DNA of 46,321 bases from Bacteroidales bacterium UBA6431 (GCA_002439095.1 DJOT01000017.1:1-46321), one strand, 5' to 3'. Counted from the first letter of the stretch, positions 1-8,300 are shown. A program made the numbers and translations. Notes: generated by a model from the sequence alone, not told the origin.

Positions 1-268
1 AAGTGTCAAAGATGGAAAGATAGTGAATTTTGTGCATCTGCAAATGATTCAGCTACAATTGTTCACAGACTTAGAAGAACATGTGCCCATCATGCTTTAA
101 AGGTTGGGGCATTTGGGGCTGTTTTTACCCCAACCTTTGAGCGCTGCCTCGCTCAGGCGCGTCCCTGTGCGCTCCCGGCTCAGAAGGTAGGGGAAGATTC
201 TGGCATAAATACCCCTACCTGCCGAGCGCTGTTCTATATGCGGCGTTGTGATTTTGTGCCGGGGGAGT
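1..268. other. gene-free left edge with two hairpin repeats
   Basis: No convincing gene is seen. Positions 1-95 are AT-rich and featureless. From 99 to 220 there are two strong hairpins of the repeat family described separately (99-138 and 185-220), lying just downstream of the fabD stop. One plus-strand frame stays open from base 1 to about 282, but most of that run is translation through the hairpins. A minus-strand ATG at 35-37 opens a frame running off the left edge, too short to judge. The hairpins could end fabD transcription, but no clear T-run follows either stem in that direction. Confidence 0.5.
99..220 (-). repeat. two copies of the GGTAGGGG hairpin repeat
   Basis: Copy 1 is an 11-bp perfect stem, AAAGGTTGGGG (99-109) with CCCCAACCTTT (128-138), and an 18-nt loop. 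Copy 2 is a 9-bp perfect stem, AGGTAGGGG (185-193) with CCCCTACCT (212-220). Read on the minus strand, copy 1 gives GGTTGGGGTAAAAACAGCC then CCCCAACC. This is almost the same as the plus-strand unit at 17456-17491. The stem bases change in pairs (T/A against A/T), so structure appears to be conserved. The function is unknown; transcription termination or mRNA 3'-end protection are possibilities. Confidence 0.75.
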
Positions 269-1153
269 CTAGCCGATGCTGACTTCGGCACCGGCCGAAG
301 AGGCGATGCGCTTGATCAGGCCCTGGAGTACCGCTCCGGGGCCAAGTTCTTTGAAAGATGTTGCCCCGTCCGCGAGCATGTTCTCCACTGTCTGCGTCCA
401 TTTCACAGGTGAGGTGAGCTGCTTGAGCAGATTGTCCTTGATCCGAGCCGGGTCGGTCTCCGGCTTTGCTGTAACGTTCTGGTAGATAGGGCAGGAAGGG
501 GTCTTGACCTTGGTCTTCTCTATGGCCTTGCCAAGTTCTACCCGGGCAGCCTCCATGAGAGGGGAGTGGAAGGCGCCGCTGACGCTCAGCGGAAGGGCTC
601 TCTTGGCACCGGCGGCTTTCATCGCCTCGCAGGCTGCTTCCACAGCCTGTTTTTCACCGGAGATCACCACCTGGCCGTTGCAGTTGTAGTTGGCCGGGAT
701 TACGACCCCCTCAATGCCTGCGCAGATTTCTTCAACTTTTTCGTTGGGAAGACCTATTATGGCTGCCATTCCGCCAGGGTTGGCTTCGCAGCATTTCTGC
801 ATCTCGCTCGCACGCACTGCCACAAGCCTGAGTGCGGATTCGAAATCCACGGCTCCGCAGGCCACAAGGGCTGAAAATTCCCCCAGGGAGTGGCCTCCCA
901 CCATGTCCGGTGCGGGAAGACCTTCGCTGCAGAGAGCCAAACATACAGAGTGCAGGAAGATGGCCGGTTGGGTGACCCTGGTCGCGCGCAGGTCTTCATC
1001 GCTGCCGCCAAACATTATATCTGTGATTCTGAAGCCGAGGATGTCGTTGGCCCTCTCCATCATCTCGCGGGCCTTGGGGCTGTTGTCGTACAGGTCCTTG
1101 CCCATTCCTGAGAACTGGGCTCCCTGTCCTGGGAATACATAAGCAGTCTTCAT
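269..1153 (-). CDS. fabD: malonyl-CoA:ACP transacylase
   Basis: FabD moves malonyl groups from CoA to acyl carrier protein, supplying extender units for cytoplasmic type II fatty acid synthesis. The protein is 294 aa, a usual length. It opens with the family motif FPGQGAQ and has the nucleophile elbow GHSLGE with Ser at residue 89. A later GAFHSPLM supplies the catalytic His. I chose the ATG at 1153 over an in-frame TTG nine bases upstream, because the protein then starts MKTAYVFPGQ and the -7 box TAATTTTG (1176-1183) lies 22 nt ahead, as for several other genes here. The gene is transcribed divergently from tRNA-Arg and the aromatic operon across a 63-bp gap. Confidence 0.95.
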   Translation of the reverse strand: MKTAYVFPGQGAQFSGMGKDLYDNSPKAREMMERANDILGFRITDIMFGGSDEDLRATRVTQPAIFLHSVCLALCSEGLPAPDMVGGHSLGEFSALVACGAVDFESALRLVAVRASEMQKCCEANPGGMAAIIGLPNEKVEEICAGIEGVVIPANYNCNGQVVISGEKQAVEAACEAMKAAGAKRALPLSVSGAFHSPLMEAARVELGKAIEKTKVKTPSCPIYQNVTAKPETDPARIKDNLLKQLTSPVKWTQTVENMLADGATSFKELGPGAVLQGLIKRIASSAGAEVSIG

Positions 1154-1171
1154 TGTGTGCAATTTTATTTC

Positions 1172-1203
1172 GCTGCAAAATTACAGAAAAATCAGTATAT
1201 TTG
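1172..1203 (+). promoter_or_regulatory. predicted promoter of tRNA-Arg and the pheA operon
   Basis: The -7 element TATATTTG spans 1196-1203, with a weak -33 match (GCTG, 1172-1175) at the usual 20-nt spacing. Transcription would start near 1210, a few bases before the tRNA 5' end at 1217. No separate promoter is visible in the 12 nt between the tRNA and pheA, so the operon may be read through the tRNA. Confidence 0.5.
1176..1183 (-). promoter_or_regulatory. predicted -7 element of fabD
   Basis: Reads TAATTTTG on the minus strand, matching the Bacteroidota consensus TAnnTTTG, and sits 22 nt before the fabD ATG. The -33 position about 20 nt upstream is poor (AATG). It interleaves with the divergent promoter of tRNA-Arg. 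Confidence 0.5.
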
Positions 1204-1216
1204 CATTTCGGTAACC

Positions 1217-1288
1217 GCCCCCTTAGTTTAATGGATAAAATTTAGGATTCCGGTTCCTACGATAGGCGTTCGATTCGCCTAGGGGGTA
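1217..1288 (+). tRNA. tRNA-Arg, anticodon CCG
   Basis: A full cloverleaf folds by hand. The acceptor GCCCCCT pairs with AGGGGGT, with one G-U at the first pair. The D stem is GTTT/AAAT, the anticodon stem TAGGA/TCCTA with loop TTCCGGT (anticodon 1250-1252), and the T stem AGGCG/CGCCT with TTCGATT loop. No CCA is encoded. It reads the rare Arg codon CGG. The pheA start codon follows only 12 nt after its 3' end, so the two are probably co-transcribed and separated by tRNA processing. Confidence 0.95.
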
Positions 1289-1300
1289 CAAGTTGTTTTT

Positions 1301-2371
1301 ATGGACAGTCTTGATGACATCAGAGGGAGAATCAATGAGATAGACTCCAAACTGGCAGATCTTTTCGAGCAGCGCATGGTTGAATCCGGCCGGGTGGCCG
1401 AGCTGAAGCGGCGTGAGGCTCTTCCCGTCTGCGACCCTGCGAGGGAAGCGGAAGTGATCAGGCGCAACTCGGCGCTGGTCGGGGACGACACCATCAGGGA
1501 ATATTACATCAATTTCGAGCAGGAGCTCATGGCGCTTTCCCGCAAATATCAGCAGCGCCTGCTGTCAGGGATGAAGATTGCCTACAGCGGAGTGCCCGGC
1601 GCTTTTGCCGGTATTGCCGCAGAGAGGATGTTCCCCGGTGCCGAACTTGTCCCGTGCAGGGATTTTGAGACTGCATACGGCGCCTGTGCAAGCGGGGATT
1701 GTGATTCTGCGGTACTGCCTTTTGAGAACAGTTCGGCAGGGGAGGTGTCAGCCGTCACTGACCTGATGTTCTCCGGCCCGCTGTTCATCAACAAAGTGGA
1801 GGCCATAGAGGCGGTGCAGAACCTGCTTGGCGTCGAGGGCGCGAGCCTTGAGACCGTCACACAGGTGGTAAGCCATCCTCAGGCCCTGTCCCAGTGTGCC
1901 GAGTATATCCGCAATCATGGATTCAGCCAGCACGAATATCCCAACACTGCATCGGCCGCCAAGATGGTCGCTGAGACTGCAGACAAAAGCGTAGCCGCTA
2001 TCGGGAGTGCCGAATGTGCTGAAATTTACGGACTTAAAGTGTTGGAAGCGCGTATCAACGGATCCAGTGTCAATACCACGCGCTTCGCCGCTTTCTCCCG
2101 TGCGCAGTCTTTCAGCCGTACCCGCGACAGCCACTTCATCCTCATGTTCACTGTCAAGAACGAGGCCGGGTCTCTGGCCAAGACTCTGAATATCATCGGC
2201 GCGCACGGATACAACATGAGCTGCCTCCGCAGCCGTCCGATGAAAGGGCTGATGTGGAACTACTACTTCTATGTGGAGCTCGACGGCAATATCGACACCC
2301 GTGACGGGCACAGCATGCTCAACGAACTCGGCACCTTGTGCGATCGTCTCAAGGTAGTCGGCTCATTCTGA
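1301..2371 (+). CDS. pheA: bifunctional chorismate mutase / prephenate dehydratase
   Basis: PheA converts chorismate to prephenate and then to phenylpyruvate, the committed route to phenylalanine. The 356-aa protein has an AroQ-type chorismate mutase at about 1-88 (IRGRINEIDSKLADLFEQR). The dehydratase domain spans about 92-270, opening with AYSGVPGAFA and including LPFENSSAG and the catalytic Thr motif as NTTRF. A C-terminal ACT domain (about 280-350; LRSRPMKG stands where the Phe-binding ESRP motif usually is) suggests feedback inhibition by phenylalanine. The chorismate synthase gene follows by 5 nt. No other chorismate mutase domain is present in the neighbouring TyrA or DAHP synthase, so this one probably feeds both branches. 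Confidence 0.95.
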   Translation: MDSLDDIRGRINEIDSKLADLFEQRMVESGRVAELKRREALPVCDPAREAEVIRRNSALVGDDTIREYYINFEQELMALSRKYQQRLLSGMKIAYSGVPGAFAGIAAERMFPGAELVPCRDFETAYGACASGDCDSAVLPFENSSAGEVSAVTDLMFSGPLFINKVEAIEAVQNLLGVEGASLETVTQVVSHPQALSQCAEYIRNHGFSQHEYPNTASAAKMVAETADKSVAAIGSAECAEIYGLKVLEARINGSSVNTTRFAAFSRAQSFSRTRDSHFILMFTVKNEAGSLAKTLNIIGAHGYNMSCLRSRPMKGLMWNYYFYVELDGNIDTRDGHSMLNELGTLCDRLKVVGSF

Positions 2372-2376
2372 GGAAG

Positions 2377-3468
2377 ATGAAAAATTCCATCGGTACAAGC
2401 GTCATCATGACCGTATTCGGCGAGAGCCACGGCCCCGCAGTGGGGGCGGTGCTCGACGGGCTTGCACCAGGCATCCCCGTCGATGATGCGTTCATCGCCT
2501 CGCAGCTCTCTCGCCGCCGTCCTTCGGGACCTCTCGATACGGCCCGTGTGGAGAAGGACAATTATCAGATAATCAGCGGTGTCCATAACGGATATACTAC
2601 TGGTGCACCGCTCGCCATAATCATACCCAATGAGAATGTCCGCAGTTCGGATTATCAGGAAGGCATAGCGCGTCCGTCCCACAGTGACTTCGCGGCGGAG
2701 ATGAAGTACCACGGTTTCGAGGATCTTCGCGGAGGCGGCCATTTCTCGGGGAGAGTGACCGCTGGGGTTGTGGCTGCCGGGGCGATATGTCTAAGTGCCC
2801 TGAAGTCAAGGGGGATTACAATCGGCACGCATATCCTCAGTTGTGCCGGGGTGAAGGACAGGCCGTTTTCCCTTGACCCACATGAAGAAATCGAATCATT
2901 GAAGACCAAGCATTTCCCGGTGCTTGATGATGTCTCTGAGGCGATGGGGGATGCAATCCTCAAGGCCAAAGAGGACGGAGATTCCGTCGGGGGCGTGATC
3001 CAGAGCGCAGTCTGCGGACTCCCGGCCGGAGTGGGGGAGCCGTGGTTCGACTCCCTCGAAGGGATGATTTCCCGTGCCGCCTTCGCCATAGGCGGCATCA
3101 AGGGGATAGAATTCGGTGATGGCTTCGGCCTCTCCGCCATGCGCGGCTCAGTGGCCAACGACCCGTTCCGGATCAAGGACGGGCGCATAGTCACCGCGAC
3201 AAACCGCAGCGGTGGCATCAACGGCGGGATCAGCAACGGCATGCCGCTTGTCTTCAATATGGCGGTGCGTCCCACTCCTTCCATCTTCAAGGCGCAGGAG
3301 ACGGTGGATTTCCGCCGCGCAAAGGAGGTCGAGCTCAGCCTCAAGGGGAGGCACGATCCGGCGATAATACGCCGTATCTGCATAGTGGTGACAAGCATGG
3401 TGGCCGTGGTGCTCTGTGATGCCCTCGCACTGCGCTTTGGAACGGACTTCTTGGGAGGGGAAAAATGA
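2377..3468 (+). CDS. aroC: chorismate synthase
   Basis: AroC makes chorismate from 5-enolpyruvylshikimate 3-phosphate using reduced FMN, the last step of the shikimate pathway. The 363-aa protein starts MKNSIGTSV at 2377. An upstream in-frame start exists but would overlap pheA and add residues lacking the family pattern. Family motifs are all visible: GESHGPAVG near the N-terminus, RRPSGP, ARPSHSDFA, then GGHFSGRVTAG, NRSGGINGG and RHDP. The stop overlaps the tyrA start as ATGA, so translation is likely coupled. Placing it between pheA and tyrA puts the chorismate supply beside both of its consumers. Confidence 0.96.
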   Translation: MKNSIGTSVIMTVFGESHGPAVGAVLDGLAPGIPVDDAFIASQLSRRRPSGPLDTARVEKDNYQIISGVHNGYTTGAPLAIIIPNENVRSSDYQEGIARPSHSDFAAEMKYHGFEDLRGGGHFSGRVTAGVVAAGAICLSALKSRGITIGTHILSCAGVKDRPFSLDPHEEIESLKTKHFPVLDDVSEAMGDAILKAKEDGDSVGGVIQSAVCGLPAGVGEPWFDSLEGMISRAAFAIGGIKGIEFGDGFGLSAMRGSVANDPFRIKDGRIVTATNRSGGINGGISNGMPLVFNMAVRPTPSIFKAQETVDFRRAKEVELSLKGRHDPAIIRRICIVVTSMVAVVLCDALALRFGTDFLGGEK

Positions 3469-4322
3469 AAAACAAAAAGGTTCTCATAGTCGGATTGGGG
3501 CTTATGGGCGGCTCTTATGCTGCCGCGTTGAGCTCTGCCGGATATGAGGTTGGCGGCCTCTCCGACCGTCAGGATGCCCTGGATTATGCCAGACGCAGGA
3601 ACTGGATAAGGCACGGGATGACCAGCCCGGACCCGAAATATATTGAGGGTTTCGACATCGTCGTCTCCGCGCTCTATCCACGTGTCTTCATAGATTGGGT
3701 GCGGGACAACGGGAGGCATCTCAGGCGCGGTTCAATACTTACCGACATTTCCGGTGTCAAGGGCTGCTTGGTGCCGCGGATACAGGGCATGCTTGCCGGC
3801 AGGGTCGAGTTCGTGCCTGCCCATCCCATGGCCGGAAGGGAGTTTTCCGGGATAGAATACAGCGACCCGGGCATATTCAAGGGGGCAAATTTCATCATCA
3901 CCCCGACAGAGCGCAACACCCCGGAAGGCATAGCCGTGGTGGAGGACATGGCACGTGAGATGGGATTCGGGAAGATCTCTTCCCTCAGCCTCGAGAGGCA
4001 CGATGAGATGGTGGGCTTCCTATCGCAGCTGACGCACTGCATCGCCGTGGCCCTGATGACCTGCAAGGAATCGAGGCATCTGGTGGACTACACAGGCGAC
4101 TCTTTCCGTGACCTCACGCGTATCGCCAGGATCAACGAAGACATGTGGACGGAGCTCTTTCTGGAAAACAAGGACGAACTGCTCCGCCAGATGGACCTTT
4201 TCATGGACAGGTTCGGTGCCCTGCGTGACGCCGTCCGCGACTCGGACGAGCAGACCATGAAAGAGATGATGCGCCTCTCGACCTTGAGACGCTCGTGGTT
4301 TGACAAGAAAAAGGAGAAGTAG
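3465..4322 (+). CDS. tyrA: prephenate dehydrogenase
   Basis: TyrA oxidatively decarboxylates prephenate to 4-hydroxyphenylpyruvate for tyrosine synthesis. The 285-aa protein has an N-terminal Rossmann motif, GLGLMGGS, at about residues 10-17. HPMAGREFSG (about 120-130) is the region that holds the conserved active-site His and Arg. A helical dimerisation half contains THCIAVALM. There is no fused chorismate mutase and no obvious C-terminal ACT domain, so regulation by tyrosine, if any, is not visible. It overlaps aroC by 4 nt, and the DAHP synthase gene starts one base after its stop. Confidence 0.92.
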   Translation: MKNKKVLIVGLGLMGGSYAAALSSAGYEVGGLSDRQDALDYARRRNWIRHGMTSPDPKYIEGFDIVVSALYPRVFIDWVRDNGRHLRRGSILTDISGVKGCLVPRIQGMLAGRVEFVPAHPMAGREFSGIEYSDPGIFKGANFIITPTERNTPEGIAVVEDMAREMGFGKISSLSLERHDEMVGFLSQLTHCIAVALMTCKESRHLVDYTGDSFRDLTRIARINEDMWTELFLENKDELLRQMDLFMDRFGALRDAVRDSDEQTMKEMMRLSTLRRSWFDKKKEK

Positions 4323-4323
4323 C

Positions 4324-5352
4324 ATGAACATGAATTTCAAGCGCAAGCTCATCATCCCCCAGGAGATAAAGGAAATGTACCCGATCTCCGAGTCGGGAGC
4401 GCTTGCCAAGGCAGCCAATGATGCACAGATAGCAGACATATTCACAGGCCGGAGCGACAAACTGCTGCTCGTGATCGGACCGTGCTCCGCCGACCGGGAG
4501 GATGCTGTCATCGACTATATCACCCGCCTGCGCGAACTCCAGGAACAGGTCAAGGACAAGATAGTGATGGTGCCGCGCATCTATACCAACAAGCCTCGCA
4601 CCACAGGCGAGGGCTACAAGGGGATGCTCCACCAGCCGGATCCCAATGCCCATTCGGACATGCTCAAGGGCTTGATATCCATCCGCAAACTGCACATGCG
4701 CGCCATCAACGAGACAGGCTTCTCCTGCGCTGACGAGATGCTCTACCCGGAGAATCACAAGTACCTCTCCGACCTGTTGTCCTACGTTGCCGTCGGGGCG
4801 CGGTCAGTGGAGAATCAGCAGCATCGTCTCACCGCGAGCGGCCTGGACATCCCCGTGGGGATGAAGAACCCGACCGGGGGCAACCTCTCCGTGATGATGA
4901 ATGCCCTCCGGGCGGCACACAGCCCACATACGTTCATCTACCGCAACTGGGAGGTGGAGAGCAAGGGCAACCCTCTTGCGCATGCCATACTCCGGGGGTA
5001 TGTGGATTCTCGGGGCAACACACATCCCAACTATCACTATGAAGATCTGGAGCAGCTTTGTGACCTGTATGCGCAGAGCGGACTTGCCAACCCGGCGGTG
5101 ATAGTGGATACCAACCACTCCAACTCGGGCAAGAAGTATCTTGAACAGATCCGCATCTCCAAGGAGGTGCTGCACAGCACCAGACACAACCCCGACATTT
5201 TCCGTCTCGTCAAGGGGCTCATGATAGAATCTTATATAGAGGACGGAAACCAGAAGGCCGGTGACGGCGTGTATGGACGCTCTATCACCGACCCTTGTCT
5301 CGGCTGGGAGAAGACCCGTGAGCTGGTGCTCGATCTGGCGGATCTCCGTTAG
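4324..5352 (+). CDS. class I 3-deoxy-7-phosphoheptulonate (DAHP) synthase
   Basis: This enzyme condenses PEP with erythrose 4-phosphate to DAHP, the entry step to aromatic synthesis. The 342-aa protein resembles the AroF/AroG/AroH type: VIGPCSADR, then RIYTNKPRTTGEGYKG (PEP and metal site), VGARSVENQQHR, DTNHSNSGK, and LMIESYIEDGNQ near the end. Start at 4324 (MNMNFKRK) follows the tyrA stop by one base; the longer reading frame would overlap tyrA. No chorismate mutase is fused, unlike some Bacteroidota DAHP synthases. Its stop overlaps the stop of the convergent synthetase gene by 4 nt. Which paralogue name (aroF, aroG or aroH) applies cannot be told. Confidence 0.9.
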   Translation: MNMNFKRKLIIPQEIKEMYPISESGALAKAANDAQIADIFTGRSDKLLLVIGPCSADREDAVIDYITRLRELQEQVKDKIVMVPRIYTNKPRTTGEGYKGMLHQPDPNAHSDMLKGLISIRKLHMRAINETGFSCADEMLYPENHKYLSDLLSYVAVGARSVENQQHRLTASGLDIPVGMKNPTGGNLSVMMNALRAAHSPHTFIYRNWEVESKGNPLAHAILRGYVDSRGNTHPNYHYEDLEQLCDLYAQSGLANPAVIVDTNHSNSGKKYLEQIRISKEVLHSTRHNPDIFRLVKGLMIESYIEDGNQKAGDGVYGRSITDPCLGWEKTRELVLDLADLR

Positions 5353-6968
5353 TTTTTCTTCTTCTCGTAGAGGAAGCGCTTGATCTTGTGGGTGGCCGTG
5401 CGGATGAACGGCTCTTTCTGGATCTCCACGGACTTGATGTTCATGAAACGGCTTACTTTCGAGTTCACGAAGTCGAGGATGGCTTTCTTGCGGGCCTCGA
5501 TGTCCTCGATGAACTTGTCCTGCCCCTCGAGATCCCAGTCTATGATGTTGTCGTTGAACTGTACCAGAGCCACGAGTTTGCCGTCCCTCTGGACGACGAG
5601 CGATTCGCCTATGCCCTCCATGCTGTTGATGACGTTCTCGATCTCTTCCGGGTAGATGTTCTCTCCTGATGCTCCGATGATTACGCTCCCGAGCCGGCCC
5701 TTGATGGAGTAGCGGCCCTTCTTGTCGATGCTTGCAAGGTCTCCGGTGCGGAACCACCCGTCCTGGGTGAGGACGGATTCTGTGCGTTCGTAGTCTTTGT
5801 AGTAGCCGAGCATCACATTGGGGCCTTTGACGCATATCTCACCCTCTCCGGTCTGCGGGTTGACATCCTCAAGCTTGACTTCCACTCCCCTGACCGGTTT
5901 TCCCGTGGTTCCCGGCCATGTCTTGTGTGGGGCTGCCGTGCAGATGAGCGGGGCCGTTTCCGTGAGGCCGTATCCTATGGCGTAAGGGAATCCTGTTTTC
6001 TTGAGGAAGGCTTCGACTTCCGGGTCGAGCTTGGCTCCGCCGATGCCGAAGAAGCCCATCCTGCCGCCGAAGGTCTTTTTGAGTTTCATCCCCACGAGGG
6101 AGTAGAGCAGCCACTTGGCATGCTTGTCAAGGTATGAGAGGAACTTGCTCTTGGCGATGGTAGGGACGATGCTGCTTCGGTAGATTTTCTCTATGATGAG
6201 CGGTACGGAGAGCATTGCTGTCGGCCTTATCTTGGCAAGCGTGGCGATGAGTATGGACGGGGTGGGAACTTTCTGGATATATTCCACCTTGGCGCCCATC
6301 GAGAACGGGTAAAGCATCCCGATGCTCATCTCGTAGGTGTGGGCCATCGGAAGTATGGAGAGAAAGACGTCTTTCGGCCCGATCTTGTAGCTGTACCAGG
6401 AGTTGAGGACATTTGTGCAGAAGTTGCGGTGGCAGAGCATCACTCCTTTGGCCTTGCCTGTGGTGCCGGAAGTATAGAGGATGGCAGCCGTGTCGAGGGC
6501 AGTGGGGCGGCATACCTTGCCGTCGCAGGTGTAGGAACTGCCTTCAGCCTTGATGAAACTCAGGTCGCCTATGGCTATGACGAGCGTGAGGCGCTTCACG
6601 GCCTCTTCGCTCAGTTTCGGCAGCTGCTTCTTGGAGATGAAGATGGCCTTGGCCTCCGAGTGTGTGAGGATGTTCTCGACTTCTCCGGCGGAGAGTTCGG
6701 GAAGCATCGGGATAGCTATGCGGCCGTATGCCGTGATGGCGAAGAATGCGGCAGTCCAGTTTGGAGAGTTTTCCGAGAGTATGGCCACCTTGTCACCTGC
6801 GCCTATGCCGAAGTTGGACAGGCGCTTCGAGATGTTGTCGCAGCAGTCTCTGAACTGTGCGTACGTATAGCTCTGGGCTCCGCCGACAAACTCCGCCGCC
6901 GTCCTTTTCGGGAAGGAGGTGACGGAGTGTTCGTAGAGCTCAGCAAGAGTGCTGAACTGTGGCTTCAT
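5349..6968 (-). CDS. AMP-binding acyl-CoA/acyl-ACP synthetase
   Basis: A 539-aa member of the adenylate-forming enzymes, which activate a carboxylic acid with ATP and transfer it to CoA or ACP. Visible motifs are the phosphate-binding loop YTSGTTGKAKGVMLCHRN (about 165-182), GYGLTETAPL, and GDLASIDKKGRYSIKGR with its conserved Asp and Arg. A C-terminal lid domain ends in HKIKRFLYEKKKN. The order of motifs and long central region fit long-chain fatty acid ligases (FadD/AAS type), but the true substrate is open. It shares an ATGA overlap with the upstream aminotransferase gene, so the two form an operon, and its stop overlaps that of the DAHP synthase gene. Confidence 0.85.
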   Translation of the reverse strand: MKPQFSTLAELYEHSVTSFPKRTAAEFVGGAQSYTYAQFRDCCDNISKRLSNFGIGAGDKVAILSENSPNWTAAFFAITAYGRIAIPMLPELSAGEVENILTHSEAKAIFISKKQLPKLSEEAVKRLTLVIAIGDLSFIKAEGSSYTCDGKVCRPTALDTAAILYTSGTTGKAKGVMLCHRNFCTNVLNSWYSYKIGPKDVFLSILPMAHTYEMSIGMLYPFSMGAKVEYIQKVPTPSILIATLAKIRPTAMLSVPLIIEKIYRSSIVPTIAKSKFLSYLDKHAKWLLYSLVGMKLKKTFGGRMGFFGIGGAKLDPEVEAFLKKTGFPYAIGYGLTETAPLICTAAPHKTWPGTTGKPVRGVEVKLEDVNPQTGEGEICVKGPNVMLGYYKDYERTESVLTQDGWFRTGDLASIDKKGRYSIKGRLGSVIIGASGENIYPEEIENVINSMEGIGESLVVQRDGKLVALVQFNDNIIDWDLEGQDKFIEDIEARKKAILDFVNSKVSRFMNIKSVEIQKEPFIRTATHKIKRFLYEKKKN

Positions 6969-8167
6969 CGGCGGTATTTTTCAAGTCCTGCGGCAAGGAT
7001 CTCCAGAGCTTTCTGCAGTTCTGGAACTTCAAGCACGTATGCGAGGCGTATGTGATTCTTGCCGGCATTAGGTGTTTTGTAGAATGATGCGGCCGGGGTG
7101 ACCATGGTAGTCTGCCCGTCCACGCTGAAGTCTGTCAGCATCCACTTCACAAAGTCTTCGGCATCTTCCACCGGCAACTCGGCCACCGTATAGAAGGCTC
7201 CCATAGGGTTCGGGGCGTAGACACCCGGGATATCGTTAAGCATCTTCACTGCGCAGTCACGGCGCCTGATGTATTCAGCCTTGACTTCATCAAAGTAGCT
7301 CTGCGGAGTGTCCAAAGCCCCGATGGCGGCGTACTGGCCGAGGACAGGCGGGCAGAGTCTGGACTGGGCGAACTTCATCGCGGCTGCCATCACGTCCTTG
7401 TTGTGCGAGACGATGCAGCCGATGCGCGCGCCGCAGAGGTTGTATCTCTTGGACACGGAATCGACCATTATGACATTCTGTTCGCAGCCAGGGATGTTGA
7501 GGGCGGAGAAGTGCGGCTCGTCGGTGTAGCAGAACTCCCTGTAGACCTCGTCGCTGATGAGGAAGAGGTCGTGCCTGCGGCAGAACTCCCCGAGGGCGAG
7601 CATCTCTTCCTTGGTGAAGAGTTTGCCTGACGGGTTGCACGGGTTGCTGATGAGTACGGCCCGGGTGCGGTCTGTGAGCACTTTCTCGAACTCGGAGATG
7701 TCCGGGATGGCGAAACCCTGGCGGATGTCGGTATGGACCGCCTTGAGGGTGATGCCGTTGAGGTAGGCGAATGTCTGGTAGTTGGTGTAGTAAGGTTCTG
7801 CCACGATGATCTCGTCCCCTTCACCTGCGGCTATCTGCATGGCGCAGGAGAATGCTTCGCTTCCGGCCACCTCGACGAGCAGCTCGCTCACCTCGATGTC
7901 TATTCCTATTTTCTTGTAGTATCTGTTGACAAGGCCTTCGCGGAGCTCCATGAGCCCGGCGGAGTTGGTGTATGAGAGATGGTGCAGGCCTTTGCACCTG
8001 TCTATCACGGCATTGAGGGCGCAGTCCGGAGATTTGATGTCAGGCGCTCCGACGTTGAGGTGGTACACCTTGATGCCGCGTGCTTTGGCGGCGTCAGCGA
8101 GAGGAACCAGTTTCCTGATTGCGGAGGCGGGCATCAGTCGCGCCTTGTCAGAAATGTTCAGTGACAT
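6965..8167 (-). CDS. class I/II PLP-dependent aminotransferase
   Basis: A 400-aa fold-type I aminotransferase of the aspartate aminotransferase superfamily. Visible residues are the NPCNPSGK motif (175-182), Asp206 in SDEVYREF that contacts the PLP ring nitrogen, the Schiff-base Lys240 in DSVSKRYNLCGARIG, and Arg248 for phosphate. An arginine near the C-terminus (HIRLAY) would bind the substrate carboxylate. The substrate cannot be fixed. Aspartate or an aromatic amino acid is plausible, and the nearby pheA-tyrA operon, whose keto acids need transamination, is suggestive only. First gene of a two-gene unit with its own good promoter (8190-8221). Confidence 0.88.
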   Translation of the reverse strand: MSLNISDKARLMPASAIRKLVPLADAAKARGIKVYHLNVGAPDIKSPDCALNAVIDRCKGLHHLSYTNSAGLMELREGLVNRYYKKIGIDIEVSELLVEVAGSEAFSCAMQIAAGEGDEIIVAEPYYTNYQTFAYLNGITLKAVHTDIRQGFAIPDISEFEKVLTDRTRAVLISNPCNPSGKLFTKEEMLALGEFCRRHDLFLISDEVYREFCYTDEPHFSALNIPGCEQNVIMVDSVSKRYNLCGARIGCIVSHNKDVMAAAMKFAQSRLCPPVLGQYAAIGALDTPQSYFDEVKAEYIRRRDCAVKMLNDIPGVYAPNPMGAFYTVAELPVEDAEDFVKWMLTDFSVDGQTTMVTPAASFYKTPNAGKNHIRLAYVLEVPELQKALEILAAGLEKYRR

Positions 8168-8189
8168 AATATTAGGGTTTTAGTCCGGG

Positions 8190-8221
8190 CAAAGGTAAGT
8201 GATTAAAGGCAATAAAGCAAA
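8190..8221 (-). promoter_or_regulatory. predicted promoter of the aminotransferase-synthetase operon
   Basis: On the minus strand, TTTG (8218-8221), a 20-nt spacer and TACCTTTG (8190-8197) match the Bacteroidota -33/-7 consensus in both halves. The -7 end is 22 nt before the ATG. It overlaps nothing else and faces away from the divergent DUF3737 promoter. Confidence 0.65.
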
Positions 8222-8241
8222 CCGGACGTGTGTTGCCTGAA

Positions 8242-8273
8242 TTTGCTTATGGCGGCGAAAATGAGTATATTCG
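8242..8273 (+). promoter_or_regulatory. predicted promoter of the DUF3737 gene
   Basis: TTTG (8242-8245), 20-nt spacer, TATATTCG (8266-8273): a full -33 and a -7 with one change (C for T). Transcription would begin near 8280, about 20 nt before the chosen ATG at 8301. This supports that start over the in-frame TTG at 8286. Confidence 0.55.
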
Positions 8274-8300
8274 CACCGGACAACATTGAACCATCATACC

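Noticed and set aside
1..282. plus-strand open frame from the left edge, and a minus-strand ATG at 35-37 running off the edge
   Set aside because: The first is mostly translation of two hairpins; the second gives only 12 codons. Neither can be judged.
2655..3719. 354-aa minus-strand frame antisense to aroC and tyrA
   Set aside because: Fully covered by two well-supported genes; composition rich in Pro, Ser and Arg, typical of a shadow frame.
4804..5835. 343-aa minus-strand frame
   Set aside because: Shadow of the DAHP synthase and synthetase genes; Arg/His-rich with no domain.
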